64,000 bases of DNA from Halopiger aswanensis (GTDB lineage: Archaea > Halobacteriota > Halobacteria > Halobacteriales > Natrialbaceae), in contig NZ_RAPO01000001.1 in assembly GCF_003610195.1 (NCBI RefSeq), forward strand, positions 372,001 to 436,000, written 5' to 3'. Under the pieces are notes generated by a model that was not told the DNA's origin, ran no database searches, and was given only the letters and a program-made list of their open reading frames with translations. Made by a program: the position numbers and the translations under genes. This document shows positions 42,322 to 50,519 of the stretch, piece by piece. How positions within the stretch are numbered: the first letter of the stretch is position 1; every line of letters begins with the position of its first letter.

Positions 42322-42633
42322 ATGAGTCCAAGCACGAATGGACTTGACGAAGACGACCGCGTTGGCTACGACCCGACCACGAACACCTATCACAACCAAA
42401 TCGCCCGGGAGGATTCTGACTCGCTCTGTGTCACGATTATCATGACTGTCTCGGCTGTCACGGGGCAGGAGCCATATGCTATGGAACCGCTGTATTCGGT
42501 TCTCGACCCGGATGCCCTAGAAGCTTGCATCTTACATGAGCGGAAGGATAGTGTCCAGGTTTCGTTTTCATATGAAGGGTGTACAGTCACCATCGCAGGT
42601 AGTGGCGAGATCACCGTTCAGCCAGAAAAATGA
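42322..42633 (+). CDS. HalOD1 domain protein, copy 1
   Basis: 103 residues from ATG 42322 (MSPSTNGLDEDDRVGYDP). HalOD1 output domain: DSLCVTIIMTVSAVTGQEPY, MEPLYSVLDPDALEACI, SVQVSFSYEGCTVTIAGSGE. HalOD1 is a haloarchaeal domain often C-terminal to receiver or HTH modules; stand-alone versions are common and unexplained. The ATG of a 50-residue zinc protein overlaps its stop (ATGA). Confidence 0.85.
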   Translation: MSPSTNGLDEDDRVGYDPTTNTYHNQIAREDSDSLCVTIIMTVSAVTGQEPYAMEPLYSVLDPDALEACILHERKDSVQVSFSYEGCTVTIAGSGEITVQPEK

Positions 42634-42782
42634 GCGACGAGGGGCCATCGTTCCCGAAGACCTGTGATTACTACGGAACTCCACTAGAGGTGGGGAGACG
42701 GTATCCGATTGCCACAGTAGATGGAGAAAACGGAACCATCCACATTTTCACATTCTGCGGTATGGAATGTAAAGCGAAGTGA
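42630..42782 (+). CDS. 50-residue Cys-containing protein coupled to HalOD1
   Basis: MSDEGPSFPKTCDYYGTPLE is the start; the end is FTFCGMECKAK. Three cysteines (C12, then C-x3-C near the C-terminus) fit a small zinc-binding fold of a kind often coupled to HalOD1 genes (DUF7576-like, by recollection). The expected second Cys of the first knuckle is Tyr here. Four-base overlap with the HalOD1 stop is strong evidence that it is translated. Confidence 0.7.
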   Translation: MSDEGPSFPKTCDYYGTPLEVGRRYPIATVDGENGTIHIFTFCGMECKAK

Positions 42783-42964
42783 CTCAACGAACATGGTGAA
42801 GAACTCAACCGAGGCTAAGTTGTCGTTTAGTTAGATAACCCTTCCAGTACGTCTCGGCGCAACGGACGTCAGCCAATTCCTGAAAGCACTGAGAGGCCAT
42901 GCTGAACTCATCCTCTGTATGCAGCAAGCCGCTCTCGGCAGTGGTTTGGTAGTTCAATCAGACC

Positions 42965-42987
42965 TTGCTGAATAGATGACGCGAATG
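42965..42987 (+). repeat. Dispersed GTGCTGAA repeat, copy 2
   Basis: TTGCTGAATAGATGACGCGA followed by ATG. Shares TGCTGAA, then CGCGAATGT, with the copy at 43094. Confidence 0.4.
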
Positions 42988-43093
42988 TTGCATAAGACTC
43001 GGCTCGATGTACGGAGGACGAGATTACTCAGCACAGGGTCGTATGTACCGATATAGGGCAAATCGGCCCAAGTATAGTAAGTACGAACACTTT

Positions 43094-43114
43094 GTGCTGA
43101 ACACAGCGCGAATG
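43094..43114 (+). repeat. Dispersed GTGCTGAA repeat, copy 3
   Basis: GTGCTGAACACAGCGCGAAT plus G. Resembles copies 1 and 2 and lies in a stretch without genes. Confidence 0.4.
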
Positions 43115-43309
43115 TAGAACGAGCTTCTGTTCGATTTGAGAAGTTGGTGACCGCTCAGGAGAGGCCGTGTACGTATCGTCGATTCGTGGTTACCTGTCCG
43201 ACGTTACCGCAGTTCCCGGTCAGTGTAGCGATCAACTGAACTGCTCCATACGCTAGTTAGGGAGTGACGTTATTGCTGTAGAGTTCCTATTTTATCTAAG
43301 GGGATTAGA

Positions 43310-43585
43310 ATGATAATGGGGAACGGATACAACTCGAAAAAAGAGGGGCCGCCGTCCGCGGACGAGTCTGCTCTCAGCCTTCGAATCGTGGGGGCTGTTG
43401 CTGATTTGATGGATATTGATCCAGTTGACTGTCCCCCACTCTTCGAAGTTGTCGATCCGTCGGCTTTGGACAGGCTATTCGAAGGGAAAGAGGGTCACGG
43501 ATCGCTTGTCCTCGAATACGCTGGATATGTTGTCACAGTAGATAACGAGGCGAATGTCACTTTGACTGAACCAGACGAGCTATGA
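43310..43585 (+). CDS. HalOD1 domain protein, copy 2
   Basis: 91 residues; ATG 43310 or 43316. Complete HalOD1 domain: SALSLRIVGAVADLMDIDPV, PPLFEVVDPSALDRLFEGKE, SLVLEYAGYVVTVDNEANVT. Only loosely similar to copy 1, so a separate family member rather than a recent duplicate. No zinc protein follows it. Confidence 0.83.
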   Translation: MIMGNGYNSKKEGPPSADESALSLRIVGAVADLMDIDPVDCPPLFEVVDPSALDRLFEGKEGHGSLVLEYAGYVVTVDNEANVTLTEPDEL

Positions 43586-43701
43586 CGGCTACTTTCCGAC
43601 GTTTTTCGTCACAAGCGCTTGAACACAGCATTCACGATAAGTATGCATCTCTACAGGGCGACTGGTTCACTGATTTCGGCGTGAAACAAACGAAGTCATC
43701 G

Positions 43702-43728
43702 TGCTGAATTCATCCCCCCTATTCAGCA
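43702..43728. repeat. Inverted repeat TGCTGAAT-N11-ATTCAGCA
   Basis: Eight-base perfect arms, the left one overlapping a GTGCTGAA repeat. The two arms facing each other with 11 bases between them look like a small hairpin or joined ends of a decayed element. Confidence 0.5.
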
Positions 43729-43942
43729 GGCATCTATTGATAGGTATCGGAGAAATAGATCGCTGCGCCGTTACCTACTTGACCTATACTGAAACGGTGC
43801 GTACCTCCTTCGAGAAATACTACTACCCGGTATCTGTTCCCTCGTCGGCTGTGGTTCGTCAAGATAACAGCGATGGGATGGGATAGGATGGCGGTTCCGA
43901 TGCCAACTACCAGAATAGACGGTTATGAGCTACCGATTCTCC

Positions 43943-43965
43943 CGCTGCTCGACCTTGTTCAGGTC
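43943..43965. repeat. Chorismate mutase 3'-end repeat, copy B (att-like)
   Basis: 23 bases identical to copy A. On the minus strand it reads LNKVEQRENR and then a stop (TAG at 43929-43931), just as a chorismate mutase gene would end. The similarity to the true gene end at 44703 continues to the left past the core (CTCCC). Confidence 0.8.
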
Positions 43966-44059
43966 TCGGACTCACGTTACAGATTTCGTCTATTTTGCTG
44001 GTTTGTCTGTCGCCCACCGATGAGGGGTTGGTTGGCGGGTCAATTTAAAGATGAAACCT

Positions 44060-44593
44060 CTACGCGCCCGTCCGCCACTCGTCTTCCAAGACGCTCATCT
44101 GAACCAGCGTCCAGTACTCGTCCCCGTGCCGTCGTGCCTCCCTGAGTGTACCCTCACGGGTGAAACCGACCTTCTCGTAACACGCAATTGCGGACTCGTT
44201 GAAGTCGAAGACACGTAGTTCGATGCGGTGGAGACCAAGTTCCTCGAAGCCAATTTCGAGTAGGTGGTGGAGCATCGACGTTCCGTGACCGCGCCCGCGT
44301 TCGTCTGGACTCACGATGACCCGAGAGACGCTCGCTGAGAGATTTCGTCGGTCGATGGTGTTCAGTTCGACGTACCCGACCATCTGTTCCGTCGAATCGA
44401 CGGCTTTGAACGCCAGTCGGCTCGGTTCAGGGTCGTTCGTAGCTTCGAGATGCTCTCGGAGTTGCGACTCGTCGAGCGGATACGAAAATATTGGGCCCGC
44501 CCACTGAAGGAGAAACGACGGAGAGTCCACCCACTCGATTAGTTGGTCGAAGTCTTCTTGACTGAAGGGACGAAGGCTGATGTCAGCAGTCAC
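44060..44593 (-). CDS. GNAT family N-acetyltransferase (RimJ/RimL-like)
   Basis: 177 residues. Acetyl-CoA site: SRVIVSPDERGRGHGTSMLH with the Q/R-x2-G-x-G/A loop, followed by GFEELGLHRIELRVFDFNES and ACYEKVGFTREGTLREARRH. It probably acetylates a small molecule or a protein N-terminus. Sits alone between att-like copies B and the chorismate mutase gene, so it is the only cargo of that 760-base segment. Confidence 0.88.
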   Translation of the reverse strand: MTADISLRPFSQEDFDQLIEWVDSPSFLLQWAGPIFSYPLDESQLREHLEATNDPEPSRLAFKAVDSTEQMVGYVELNTIDRRNLSASVSRVIVSPDERGRGHGTSMLHHLLEIGFEELGLHRIELRVFDFNESAIACYEKVGFTREGTLREARRHGDEYWTLVQMSVLEDEWRTGA

Positions 44594-44689
44594 GTCCCGA
44601 AAGAGAAAGCGTCGGCGAATAGCTCTTCTGAAGTACTTTCCAAGAACGGTTCGCTCACCTTATGTTTGAAGCGCGACGGAATGTCGGTT

Positions 44690-45025
44690 TCACCGACTCT
44701 CCCGCTGCTCCACCTTGTTCAGTTCGATCAGCAGCCGGAAGATAGCCTTCACCAGATTCGCGTCGACGTCGAACTGCTCGGCGTTCTCTCCCGCTCGCTC
44801 CATGACCTGCTGTTCCTGCTTCTCGTCCGTCGTCGGGAGCCCCTGCTCGTCTTTGACCTGGGCGATCGTATCCGCGACGTAGGTGCGCTGGGCGATCAGT
44901 TCGACGATCTCGCGGTCGATCGTCTGGATCTCCTCGCGCAGTTCGTCGAGGCTCATCTCGTCGGGCGTTCGATCGTCCGCAGCTGTTCCGTTTCCGTCCC
45001 CGTCAGTCGCTGACTCTCGAGTCAT
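44690..45025 (-). CDS. aroQ: Chorismate mutase (AroQ class)
   Basis: 111 residues. Converts chorismate to prephenate, committing carbon to Phe and Tyr. All-helical AroQ fold: MSLDELREEIQTIDREIVEL, IAQRTYVADTIAQVKDEQGL, then VKAIFRLLIELNKVEQRESR at the end, with the Arg/Lys residues of the active site. Shares four bases (ATGA) with the shikimate kinase stop, forming an operon. The final bases are the target of the repeats at 39845 and 43943: an element apparently integrated here and restored the reading frame. Confidence 0.93.
   Translation of the reverse strand: MTRESATDGDGNGTAADDRTPDEMSLDELREEIQTIDREIVELIAQRTYVADTIAQVKDEQGLPTTDEKQEQQVMERAGENAEQFDVDANLVKAIFRLLIELNKVEQRESR
44703..44725. repeat. 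Chorismate mutase 3' end, copy C of the att-like repeat
   Basis: Native gene end: differs from copies A and B at two of the 23 core bases (one silent Val codon change; one Asp-to-Glu difference just upstream). The encoded tail is RESR here and RENR in the copies. Confidence 0.8.
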
Positions 45026-45894
45026 TGTACTTGTGTTCCGTCCGTTCGCGTCTGCAGTAATCGTGTCGTTCCGTCGCGCTCGGCCCACCGCTCGCGCACC
45101 GCCTCGAGCGTCGCCTCGTCGCCGACGGCGACGTAGCTCGGCCCGGTACCGGACAGCGAGACGCCGGTCACGTCGGGCAGGGCGTCGATCATCGGCCCGG
45201 TCGAAAATTCGAGGGCGCCGCAGAACGCGAAGCCGTTGACGGTCATCGCCTCGCCGTAGCGGCCCTCGAGCGCGAGTTCCTCGACGAGTTTCGCCATCGG
45301 GGCGACGCGCTCGCAGGCCGAAACGTCGGTGTCGGCGCTGTAGGCCCGCTCGGGGGGCGTGTAGACCAGTGCCGACCACTCAACTTCGTCGCGGGCAAGG
45401 AGTTCGTCGCCCGCGTTGTCGGTGACGGTGACGCCGCCGAGCATGCTCGCGCTGGCGTCGTCGAACGCGCCGGTGACCGTCACGCCGGCGTCGCGGGCCG
45501 CCCGGACGCCGAGTCGGCAGGCCTCGATGCGCTCGACCGCGTCGGCGATCTCGAGCGCGTCGAGCGTCGCGAGCACCGTCGCGTTGGCTGCGGCGCTGGA
45601 ACTCTTCAGCCCGGAGGCCATCGGCACCTCGCTCTCGGTGCGGATGCGGGCGCCGACCTCCTCGGGGTCCAGACCCGCCTGCGCGGCGTACTCGTCGATC
45701 GCGAACGCGGCGCAGCGCTCGACGAGCGTCGTGTCGGCGTCGGGTTGGCCGTCGACCTCGCCGACGAAGGTGCCGTCGTCGGTGAGTTCGACGGTCGCTG
45801 TCGTCTCGAGGTCGATCGCGAACGCGGAGCCGACTCCGGTCGCGAGCGCGTTGAGAACCGTCCCGGCTGCGGGGGCAACGGCGCGGCCGTCCAT
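45022..45894 (-). CDS. aroK: Shikimate kinase, archaeal GHMP type
   Basis: 290 residues. Phosphorylates shikimate to shikimate 3-phosphate. Not the bacterial P-loop type: it has GHMP-family motifs, PAAGTVLNALATGVGSAFAI at the N-terminus, the nucleotide loop SEVPMASGLKSSSAAANATV at ~90, and GVSLSGTGPSYVAVGDEATL near the C-terminus. Operon with chorismate mutase, four-base overlap. Confidence 0.95.
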   Translation of the reverse strand: MDGRAVAPAAGTVLNALATGVGSAFAIDLETTATVELTDDGTFVGEVDGQPDADTTLVERCAAFAIDEYAAQAGLDPEEVGARIRTESEVPMASGLKSSSAAANATVLATLDALEIADAVERIEACRLGVRAARDAGVTVTGAFDDASASMLGGVTVTDNAGDELLARDEVEWSALVYTPPERAYSADTDVSACERVAPMAKLVEELALEGRYGEAMTVNGFAFCGALEFSTGPMIDALPDVTGVSLSGTGPSYVAVGDEATLEAVRERWAERDGTTRLLQTRTDGTQVQ

Positions 45895-46056
45895 ACGGGT
45901 ACACTCTCAAAGCGGCTATTTACGGCTGACGGTCTTCGGGTCCCGGTACCCGTTCGCACGCCAGTTCGAGCGGTAGCTGGGTGAGGAAGGCGCCGGCAAG
46001 TGTACGAGCGCAGGTGTCGGCAGCGGACTTTTCGGCACCGACCGCGTGCGAACCGT

Positions 46057-46902
46057 ATGGACCCGCGACGGCTCGGCGCCGTCGCTCGAGACGTCGCCGC
46101 CGTGGTGCGCGAGCACAACGTGACGTTCATGGCCGGCAGCATCGCCCACGCCGCGTTCCTCTCGATCGTCCCCCTCCTGCTGTTGCTGTTCATTCTCGTC
46201 GGTGCGGTCGGCAACGACTACCTGAGCGACCAGATCGTCGCGATGGCTCGCGATCACCTCAGCCCCGCGGGCGAGGGACTGGTCTTCGAGGCGCTGACGA
46301 ACGCCTCCGAGCGGGCCGGCGCGTCGCTCATCGGCGTCGTCTCGCTGCTGTGGGGCATGCTGCGCATCTTTCGCGGCATCGGCACCGCGTTCGACGAACT
46401 CTACGGCGGCGAGGCTGACTCCGTCGCGCGCAAGGCGATCGACAGCGTCGTCGTCTTCGTGGCGATCCTGATCGCGACCGTCGGCGCCGGCTTCGGCGCG
46501 ACGACGCTCGCAGCGATCGATCACATCGTCGTCGAAGTGCTCACGCCGTTCGCGCTGTTTTTCGGACTGCTCGCCGCGTTCTTTCCGATGTACTACGTCT
46601 TTCCGAACGTCGACGTGAGCGCTCGAGAGGTGCTTCCCGGGACGATCGTCGCTGCGGCGGGCTGGGTCGCGCTCGAGGCGGTGTTCGGCGTCTACGCCGG
46701 CTTGGTCGACACCGTCGGCACCTACGAGACGTTCGGCGCGGTCATCCTGCTGCTCGTCTGGCTCTACGGCAACGCCTTCGTCCTGCTGATCGGCGCGGCG
46801 GTCAACGTCGTGGTCGGCGACCACCATCCCGCCGGCCGCGACGACGGTGACGACGGCGGCGCCGACGACGAGCGAAGCGCACCCGATGCCGCGAGCGCTT
46901 GA
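46057..46902 (+). CDS. YihY/BrkB family membrane protein
   Basis: 281 residues from ATG 46057 (MDPRRLGAVARDVAAVVREH). Six transmembrane helices with family stretches MAGSIAHAAFLSIVPLLLLL, LLWGMLRIFRGIGTAFDELY and VLPGTIVAAAGWVALEAVFG, then VWLYGNAFVLLIGAAVNVVV. The BrkB name is historical; RNase BN was misassigned to this family. Function unknown. Acidic tail. Divergent from the aroK operon. Confidence 0.88.
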   Translation: MDPRRLGAVARDVAAVVREHNVTFMAGSIAHAAFLSIVPLLLLLFILVGAVGNDYLSDQIVAMARDHLSPAGEGLVFEALTNASERAGASLIGVVSLLWGMLRIFRGIGTAFDELYGGEADSVARKAIDSVVVFVAILIATVGAGFGATTLAAIDHIVVEVLTPFALFFGLLAAFFPMYYVFPNVDVSAREVLPGTIVAAAGWVALEAVFGVYAGLVDTVGTYETFGAVILLLVWLYGNAFVLLIGAAVNVVVGDHHPAGRDDGDDGGADDERSAPDAASA

Positions 46903-46959
46903 GCCCGACCCGGAACCGGAACGCACCGCTTTTCCGAACTCCGGCCGAACGGGCATCCA

Positions 46960-47466
46960 ATGAGCGCGCGCAGCAACGTCGCACCCAGCACGATCGGCGT
47001 CGACTTCGTCGAGGGCGGCATCGTCGTCGAGTACCTCGACGGACGGGACGTGTTCTACCACGGGCCGCCGAAGCCGGTCGAAGAGTCCATCACGACCCCG
47101 CCGGGCAAGGACGTCCACGTCCTCGTCACCGACCCCGACGGCCTCGAGGGCGTGATGACCTACGTCAACGACCGAGACACCCACGACGAGATCCTCGAGT
47201 CGACCGGGGTCGGCCGGGTCATGCTCGAGGCCGACGACGAAGAGGTGCTGTTCCCCGGCGTGACCGTCACGACGGAAGCCTACTCGATCCGCGTCGAAGC
47301 GGATCTCGAGGTCGTCGACGGCCGCGTGTTCGTCTTCGCGGAGGACGAGTTGAGCGAGCACGCGTACGAACTGGTTGCGGAGGGCGACGTCGACGGTGAG
47401 GCCGAAAGTGAAAACGACGCGGCACCCGAAGACGAAGACGAAGACGAAGACGGAGTGAGCGCGTAA
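46960..47466 (+). CDS. Uncharacterised haloarchaeal protein (DUF5796-like)
   Basis: 168 residues, beta-rich: STIGVDFVEGGIVVEYLDGR, VFYHGPPKPVEESITTPPGK, DVHVLVTDPDGLEGVMTYVN. The C-terminal ~30 residues are almost only Asp and Glu with a GVSA end. Conserved in haloarchaea as a short stand-alone protein; no function known to me. It may be co-transcribed with the gene two bases downstream. Confidence 0.78.
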   Translation: MSARSNVAPSTIGVDFVEGGIVVEYLDGRDVFYHGPPKPVEESITTPPGKDVHVLVTDPDGLEGVMTYVNDRDTHDEILESTGVGRVMLEADDEEVLFPGVTVTTEAYSIRVEADLEVVDGRVFVFAEDELSEHAYELVAEGDVDGEAESENDAAPEDEDEDEDGVSA

Positions 47467-47468
47467 GC

Positions 47469-47714
47469 ATGCCACTCCGGAAACCCTGGCGCGACCTCGA
47501 CCGCGAGACCGTCCGAAGCGCGCCGGACAAACCCGGCGTCTACGAACTCGGCGACGGCTCCGGGACCGTGCTCTCGGTCGACCACGGTATCCTGCGCGAC
47601 GAACTCAAGACTGCGCTCGCCTACGGCGACGCTGCGCGCGTCCGCTGGACAGAGACCCACACGCCCGAGCAGGCTCGAGAGGTCGCGGCCGACCACCGCG
47701 AGCGTCTCGAGTAG
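47469..47714 (+). CDS. Small haloarchaeal protein, GIY-YIG-like remnant
   Basis: 81 residues, starting two bases after the previous stop. SAPDKPGVYELGDGSGTVLS resembles the first strand of GIY-YIG folds, but no Arg/Glu catalytic pair of that nuclease family is clear. The rest is helical (RDELKTALAYGDAARVRWTE). Probably structural or nucleic-acid binding. Confidence 0.72.
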   Translation: MPLRKPWRDLDRETVRSAPDKPGVYELGDGSGTVLSVDHGILRDELKTALAYGDAARVRWTETHTPEQAREVAADHRERLE

Positions 47715-47730
47715 CCCGCCGCGACGTGCG

Positions 47731-47865
47731 TTACTGAATGTACGACGGATCGGAGCCGTCGCAGTGCTTCTCGTGTTCGGTTGCGTCCGACTTCTCGTCG
47801 AAGAGCAACCCGCAGGTCTCGCACTCGTACCAAGTTGCGTCGTCGCGCTCGGTCTGGACGACCAT
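47731..47865 (-). CDS. 44-residue zinc-finger protein
   Basis: Begins MVVQTERDDATWYECETCGL and continues to EKHCDGSDPSYIQ. C-x2-C (ECETC) is followed by H-x3-H-C (HEKHC), a C2H2-like treble arrangement. Compact, acidic, and typical of the many tiny zinc proteins of haloarchaea. It lies antisense between two plus-strand genes with no overlap with coding DNA, which supports it being real. Confidence 0.72.
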   Translation of the reverse strand: MVVQTERDDATWYECETCGLLFDEKSDATEHEKHCDGSDPSYIQ

Positions 47866-47994
47866 ACCACACGGTGCGACGGGGACGCCCAAATGCGTTT
47901 CTCCGGGTGGGACGGATCGAGCGCTCGAGACGGCAGGGAGGGCGGCGACGGGGACGGGGAAATTCTCAAGATGACAGGGCCGAAACCAAGGGGT

Positions 47995-50238
47995 ATGAGC
48001 GGGTCGGATACGGACGGCGTTTCCCTGTCGGTACGAGCGGCCGAAAAGCGCGACGCCGGCCGCGGTGTCGCGCGGATTCCCGAGTTGGCGCGACGACAGT
48101 TAGGCGTACTGAGCGGCGACACGGTCATCATCGAGGGCGAGACCGAGACGGTCGCGAAGATGTGGCCGGCCGACCCGTCGGTGGCGGAGAACGGCATCCA
48201 GATCGACGCCGATACCCGCGCGAACGCCGGGGTCCACGTCGGCGATACGGTGACGGTCCGGCCGGCGGACAAGTCCTCGATCCGCGAGGCCGAACGCGTC
48301 ACGTTGACGCCGCCGCCGTCGCTGTCGGCCAACGAACGGCAGGTCGCCGAGCGCGAGGCGACCAAGAAACTCCGCAATCGCCCGGTGCGGGCCGGCGAAC
48401 AGATCCGCGTCGAGGGCGTCGGTGCGGAACCGTTCAAGGTCGTCGACACGACCCCCGAGGGCGACGTGCGGATCACGAGCACGACGACGATTCGGATTCA
48501 CGCCCCCGACGCGAGCGATGCGGCGGCTGCGACGTCCGGCTCCCGATCCTCGAGCGGCGGACCCAGCGGGACGAGCGGGTCTGGCGACACCGGCCCCGCG
48601 GCATCCGAGTCCGACACGCCCTCTGCACCCGCGACCGCGACCCAACCGAGCTCCGGGGTCACCTACGAGGATATCGGCGGCTTAGACGAAGAACTCGAGC
48701 TCGTCCGCGAGATGATCGAACTGCCGCTCTCGGAGCCCGACCTCTTCCGCCGACTGGGCGTCGAGCCGCCCTCCGGCGTCCTGCTGTACGGCCCGCCGGG
48801 CACCGGGAAGACGCTGATCGCCCGCGCGGTCGCCAACGAAGTCGACGCCAACTTCGAGACGATCTCCGGCCCGGAGATCATGTCGAAGTACAAGGGCGAG
48901 AGCGAGGAGCGGCTCCGCGAGGTGTTCGAAACCGCCGCAGCCGAGGCGCCGACGATCATCTTCTTCGACGAGATCGACTCCATCGCCGGCCAGCGCGACG
49001 ACGACGGCGACGCCGAGAACCGGATCGTCGGCCAACTGCTGACGCTGATGGACGGGCTCGACGCCCGCGAGGAGGTCATCGTCATCGGCGCGACGAACCG
49101 CGTGGACGCGATCGACCCTGCGCTGCGCCGCGGCGGCCGCTTCGACCGCGAGATCCAGATCGGCGTCCCCGACGAAGAAGGGCGCAAGGAGATCCTCGAG
49201 GTCCACACCCGCGGGATGCCGCTGGGCGACGACGTCAACGTCGACGCGATCGCCCGGCGAACCCACGGCTTCGTCGGCGCGGACCTCGACTCGGTCACGA
49301 GCGAGGCCGCGATGGCGGCGATTCGGGATCGGCCGACCGACGCCGACGAGCGCGAGGCGTGGAATCGGGAGCCGACGGTCCGCAAGCGGCACTTCGACGA
49401 GGCGCTCGCGTCAGTCGAACCCTCCGCGATGCGCGAGTACGTCGCCGAGTCGCCGAACACGGACTTCTCCGACGTCGGCGGCCTCGAGGCGGCGAAGAAC
49501 ACCCTCCGCGAATCGGTCGAGTGGCCCTTGACCTACGATCGCTTATTCGAGGAGACCAACACCGAACCGCCCTCCGGCGTCCTGCTGCACGGGCCGCCGG
49601 GGACCGGCAAAACCTTGCTCGCTCGCGCGCTGGCCGGCGAGACGGACGTCAACTTCGTCCGCGTCGACGGCCCGGAGATCATCGACCGCTACGTCGGCGA
49701 GAGCGAGAAAGCCATCCGCGAGGTGTTCGAGCGGGCCCGCCAGTCCGCGCCGTCGATCGTCTTCTTCGACGAGATCGACGCGATCACCTCGGCCCGCGGC
49801 GAGGGCCACGAAGTCACCGAGCGCGTCGTCTCGCAACTACTGACGGAACTCGACGGCATGCGCGAGAACCCGAACCTCGTCGTGCTCGCGGCGACGAACC
49901 GCAAGGACCACATCGACCCAGCCTTGCTCCGTCCCGGGCGCCTCGACACGCACGTCTACGTCGGCGAACCCGACCGCGAGGCCCGCGAGAAGATTCTCGA
50001 GGTCCACGCCCGCGGCAAGCCGCTCGCGGACGACCTCGACATCGCCGAACTGGCGGCCGAACTCGAGGGCTACACCGGCGCCGACCTCGAGGCCCTCGTG
50101 CGCGACGCCTCGATGCGGGCGATCCGCGAGGTCGCGACCGAGTACGAGCCCGACGAGGCCAACGAGAAGGCCGACGAGGTCCTCATCGAGCGCCGCCACC
50201 TCGAGGCGGCTCGAGAGAACGTCGATACGGATACGTAG
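47995..50238 (+). CDS. cdc48: Cdc48/VCP-type AAA+ ATPase
   Basis: 747 residues from ATG 47995 (an in-frame ATG at 47971 adds eight residues). N-terminal double-psi barrel (KRDAGRGVARIPELARRQLG, VSLSVRAAE) to ~185; a Gly/Ser/Thr-rich linker; D1 with Walker A GPPGTGKT and Walker B FFDEID, GATNRVDAIDPALRRGGRFD; D2 with GPPGTGKT and FFDEIDAITSARG, then RPGRLDTHVYVGEPDREARE. Hexameric unfoldase feeding substrates to the proteasome, also linked to membrane and chromatin roles. The linker is longer than in most relatives. Confidence 0.95.
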   Translation: MSGSDTDGVSLSVRAAEKRDAGRGVARIPELARRQLGVLSGDTVIIEGETETVAKMWPADPSVAENGIQIDADTRANAGVHVGDTVTVRPADKSSIREAERVTLTPPPSLSANERQVAEREATKKLRNRPVRAGEQIRVEGVGAEPFKVVDTTPEGDVRITSTTTIRIHAPDASDAAAATSGSRSSSGGPSGTSGSGDTGPAASESDTPSAPATATQPSSGVTYEDIGGLDEELELVREMIELPLSEPDLFRRLGVEPPSGVLLYGPPGTGKTLIARAVANEVDANFETISGPEIMSKYKGESEERLREVFETAAAEAPTIIFFDEIDSIAGQRDDDGDAENRIVGQLLTLMDGLDAREEVIVIGATNRVDAIDPALRRGGRFDREIQIGVPDEEGRKEILEVHTRGMPLGDDVNVDAIARRTHGFVGADLDSVTSEAAMAAIRDRPTDADEREAWNREPTVRKRHFDEALASVEPSAMREYVAESPNTDFSDVGGLEAAKNTLRESVEWPLTYDRLFEETNTEPPSGVLLHGPPGTGKTLLARALAGETDVNFVRVDGPEIIDRYVGESEKAIREVFERARQSAPSIVFFDEIDAITSARGEGHEVTERVVSQLLTELDGMRENPNLVVLAATNRKDHIDPALLRPGRLDTHVYVGEPDREAREKILEVHARGKPLADDLDIAELAAELEGYTGADLEALVRDASMRAIREVATEYEPDEANEKADEVLIERRHLEAARENVDTDT

Positions 50239-50519
50239 CCGCTCGCGATCGGTTAGCGATGTCCGCGGCCGCAGGCCGGTACTTCCTTGCGATCGCGTTC
50301 TCAGTGGCGATGCGCGCCGATCGCTGACGTTGCGTCCTGCAACCGTGGCATCCAATCGCCGGACCGCGGGCCGATGCCACTGCAGGCGTAGCTGTTAAAC
50401 CGATGACGAGCCACATGAACGCTGGCTGTACCTTTGCAAGCCGTGCGGGCTGCGATCTGCCGGGCTTGAGGGTCGATGAAACGGATTGACCGTGCGAACG
50501 CGGGTACCTCGATGGTAAC
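50239..50519. other. Long convergent intergenic region
   Basis: 281 bases between cdc48 and the decarboxylase gene, which converge. Long for haloarchaea. It has moderate GC and no reading frame with protein character. I see no tRNA, but several stretches could pair (for example around 50370-50420). An untranslated RNA is possible but not shown. Confidence 0.35.

Larger units (their letters stand above)
42783..43309. other. Non-coding, AT-richer stretch inside the island
   Basis: 527 bases with no supportable gene; all frames are broken. Two GTGCTGAA-type repeats lie here (42965-42987 and 43094-43114), with other short AT-rich blocks. Probably remnants of mobile or phage-like DNA. Confidence 0.5.
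43586..44059. other. Non-coding stretch with att-like copy B
   Basis: 474 bases without a supportable gene. Contains the inverted repeat at 43702-43728 and att-like copy B at 43943-43965. A 61-codon frame (43701-43886) has no protein-like composition and is not accepted. Confidence 0.5.

Noticed and set aside
43701-43886. 61-codon frame in the accessory island
   Set aside because: Starts inside an inverted repeat and has no family-like features.
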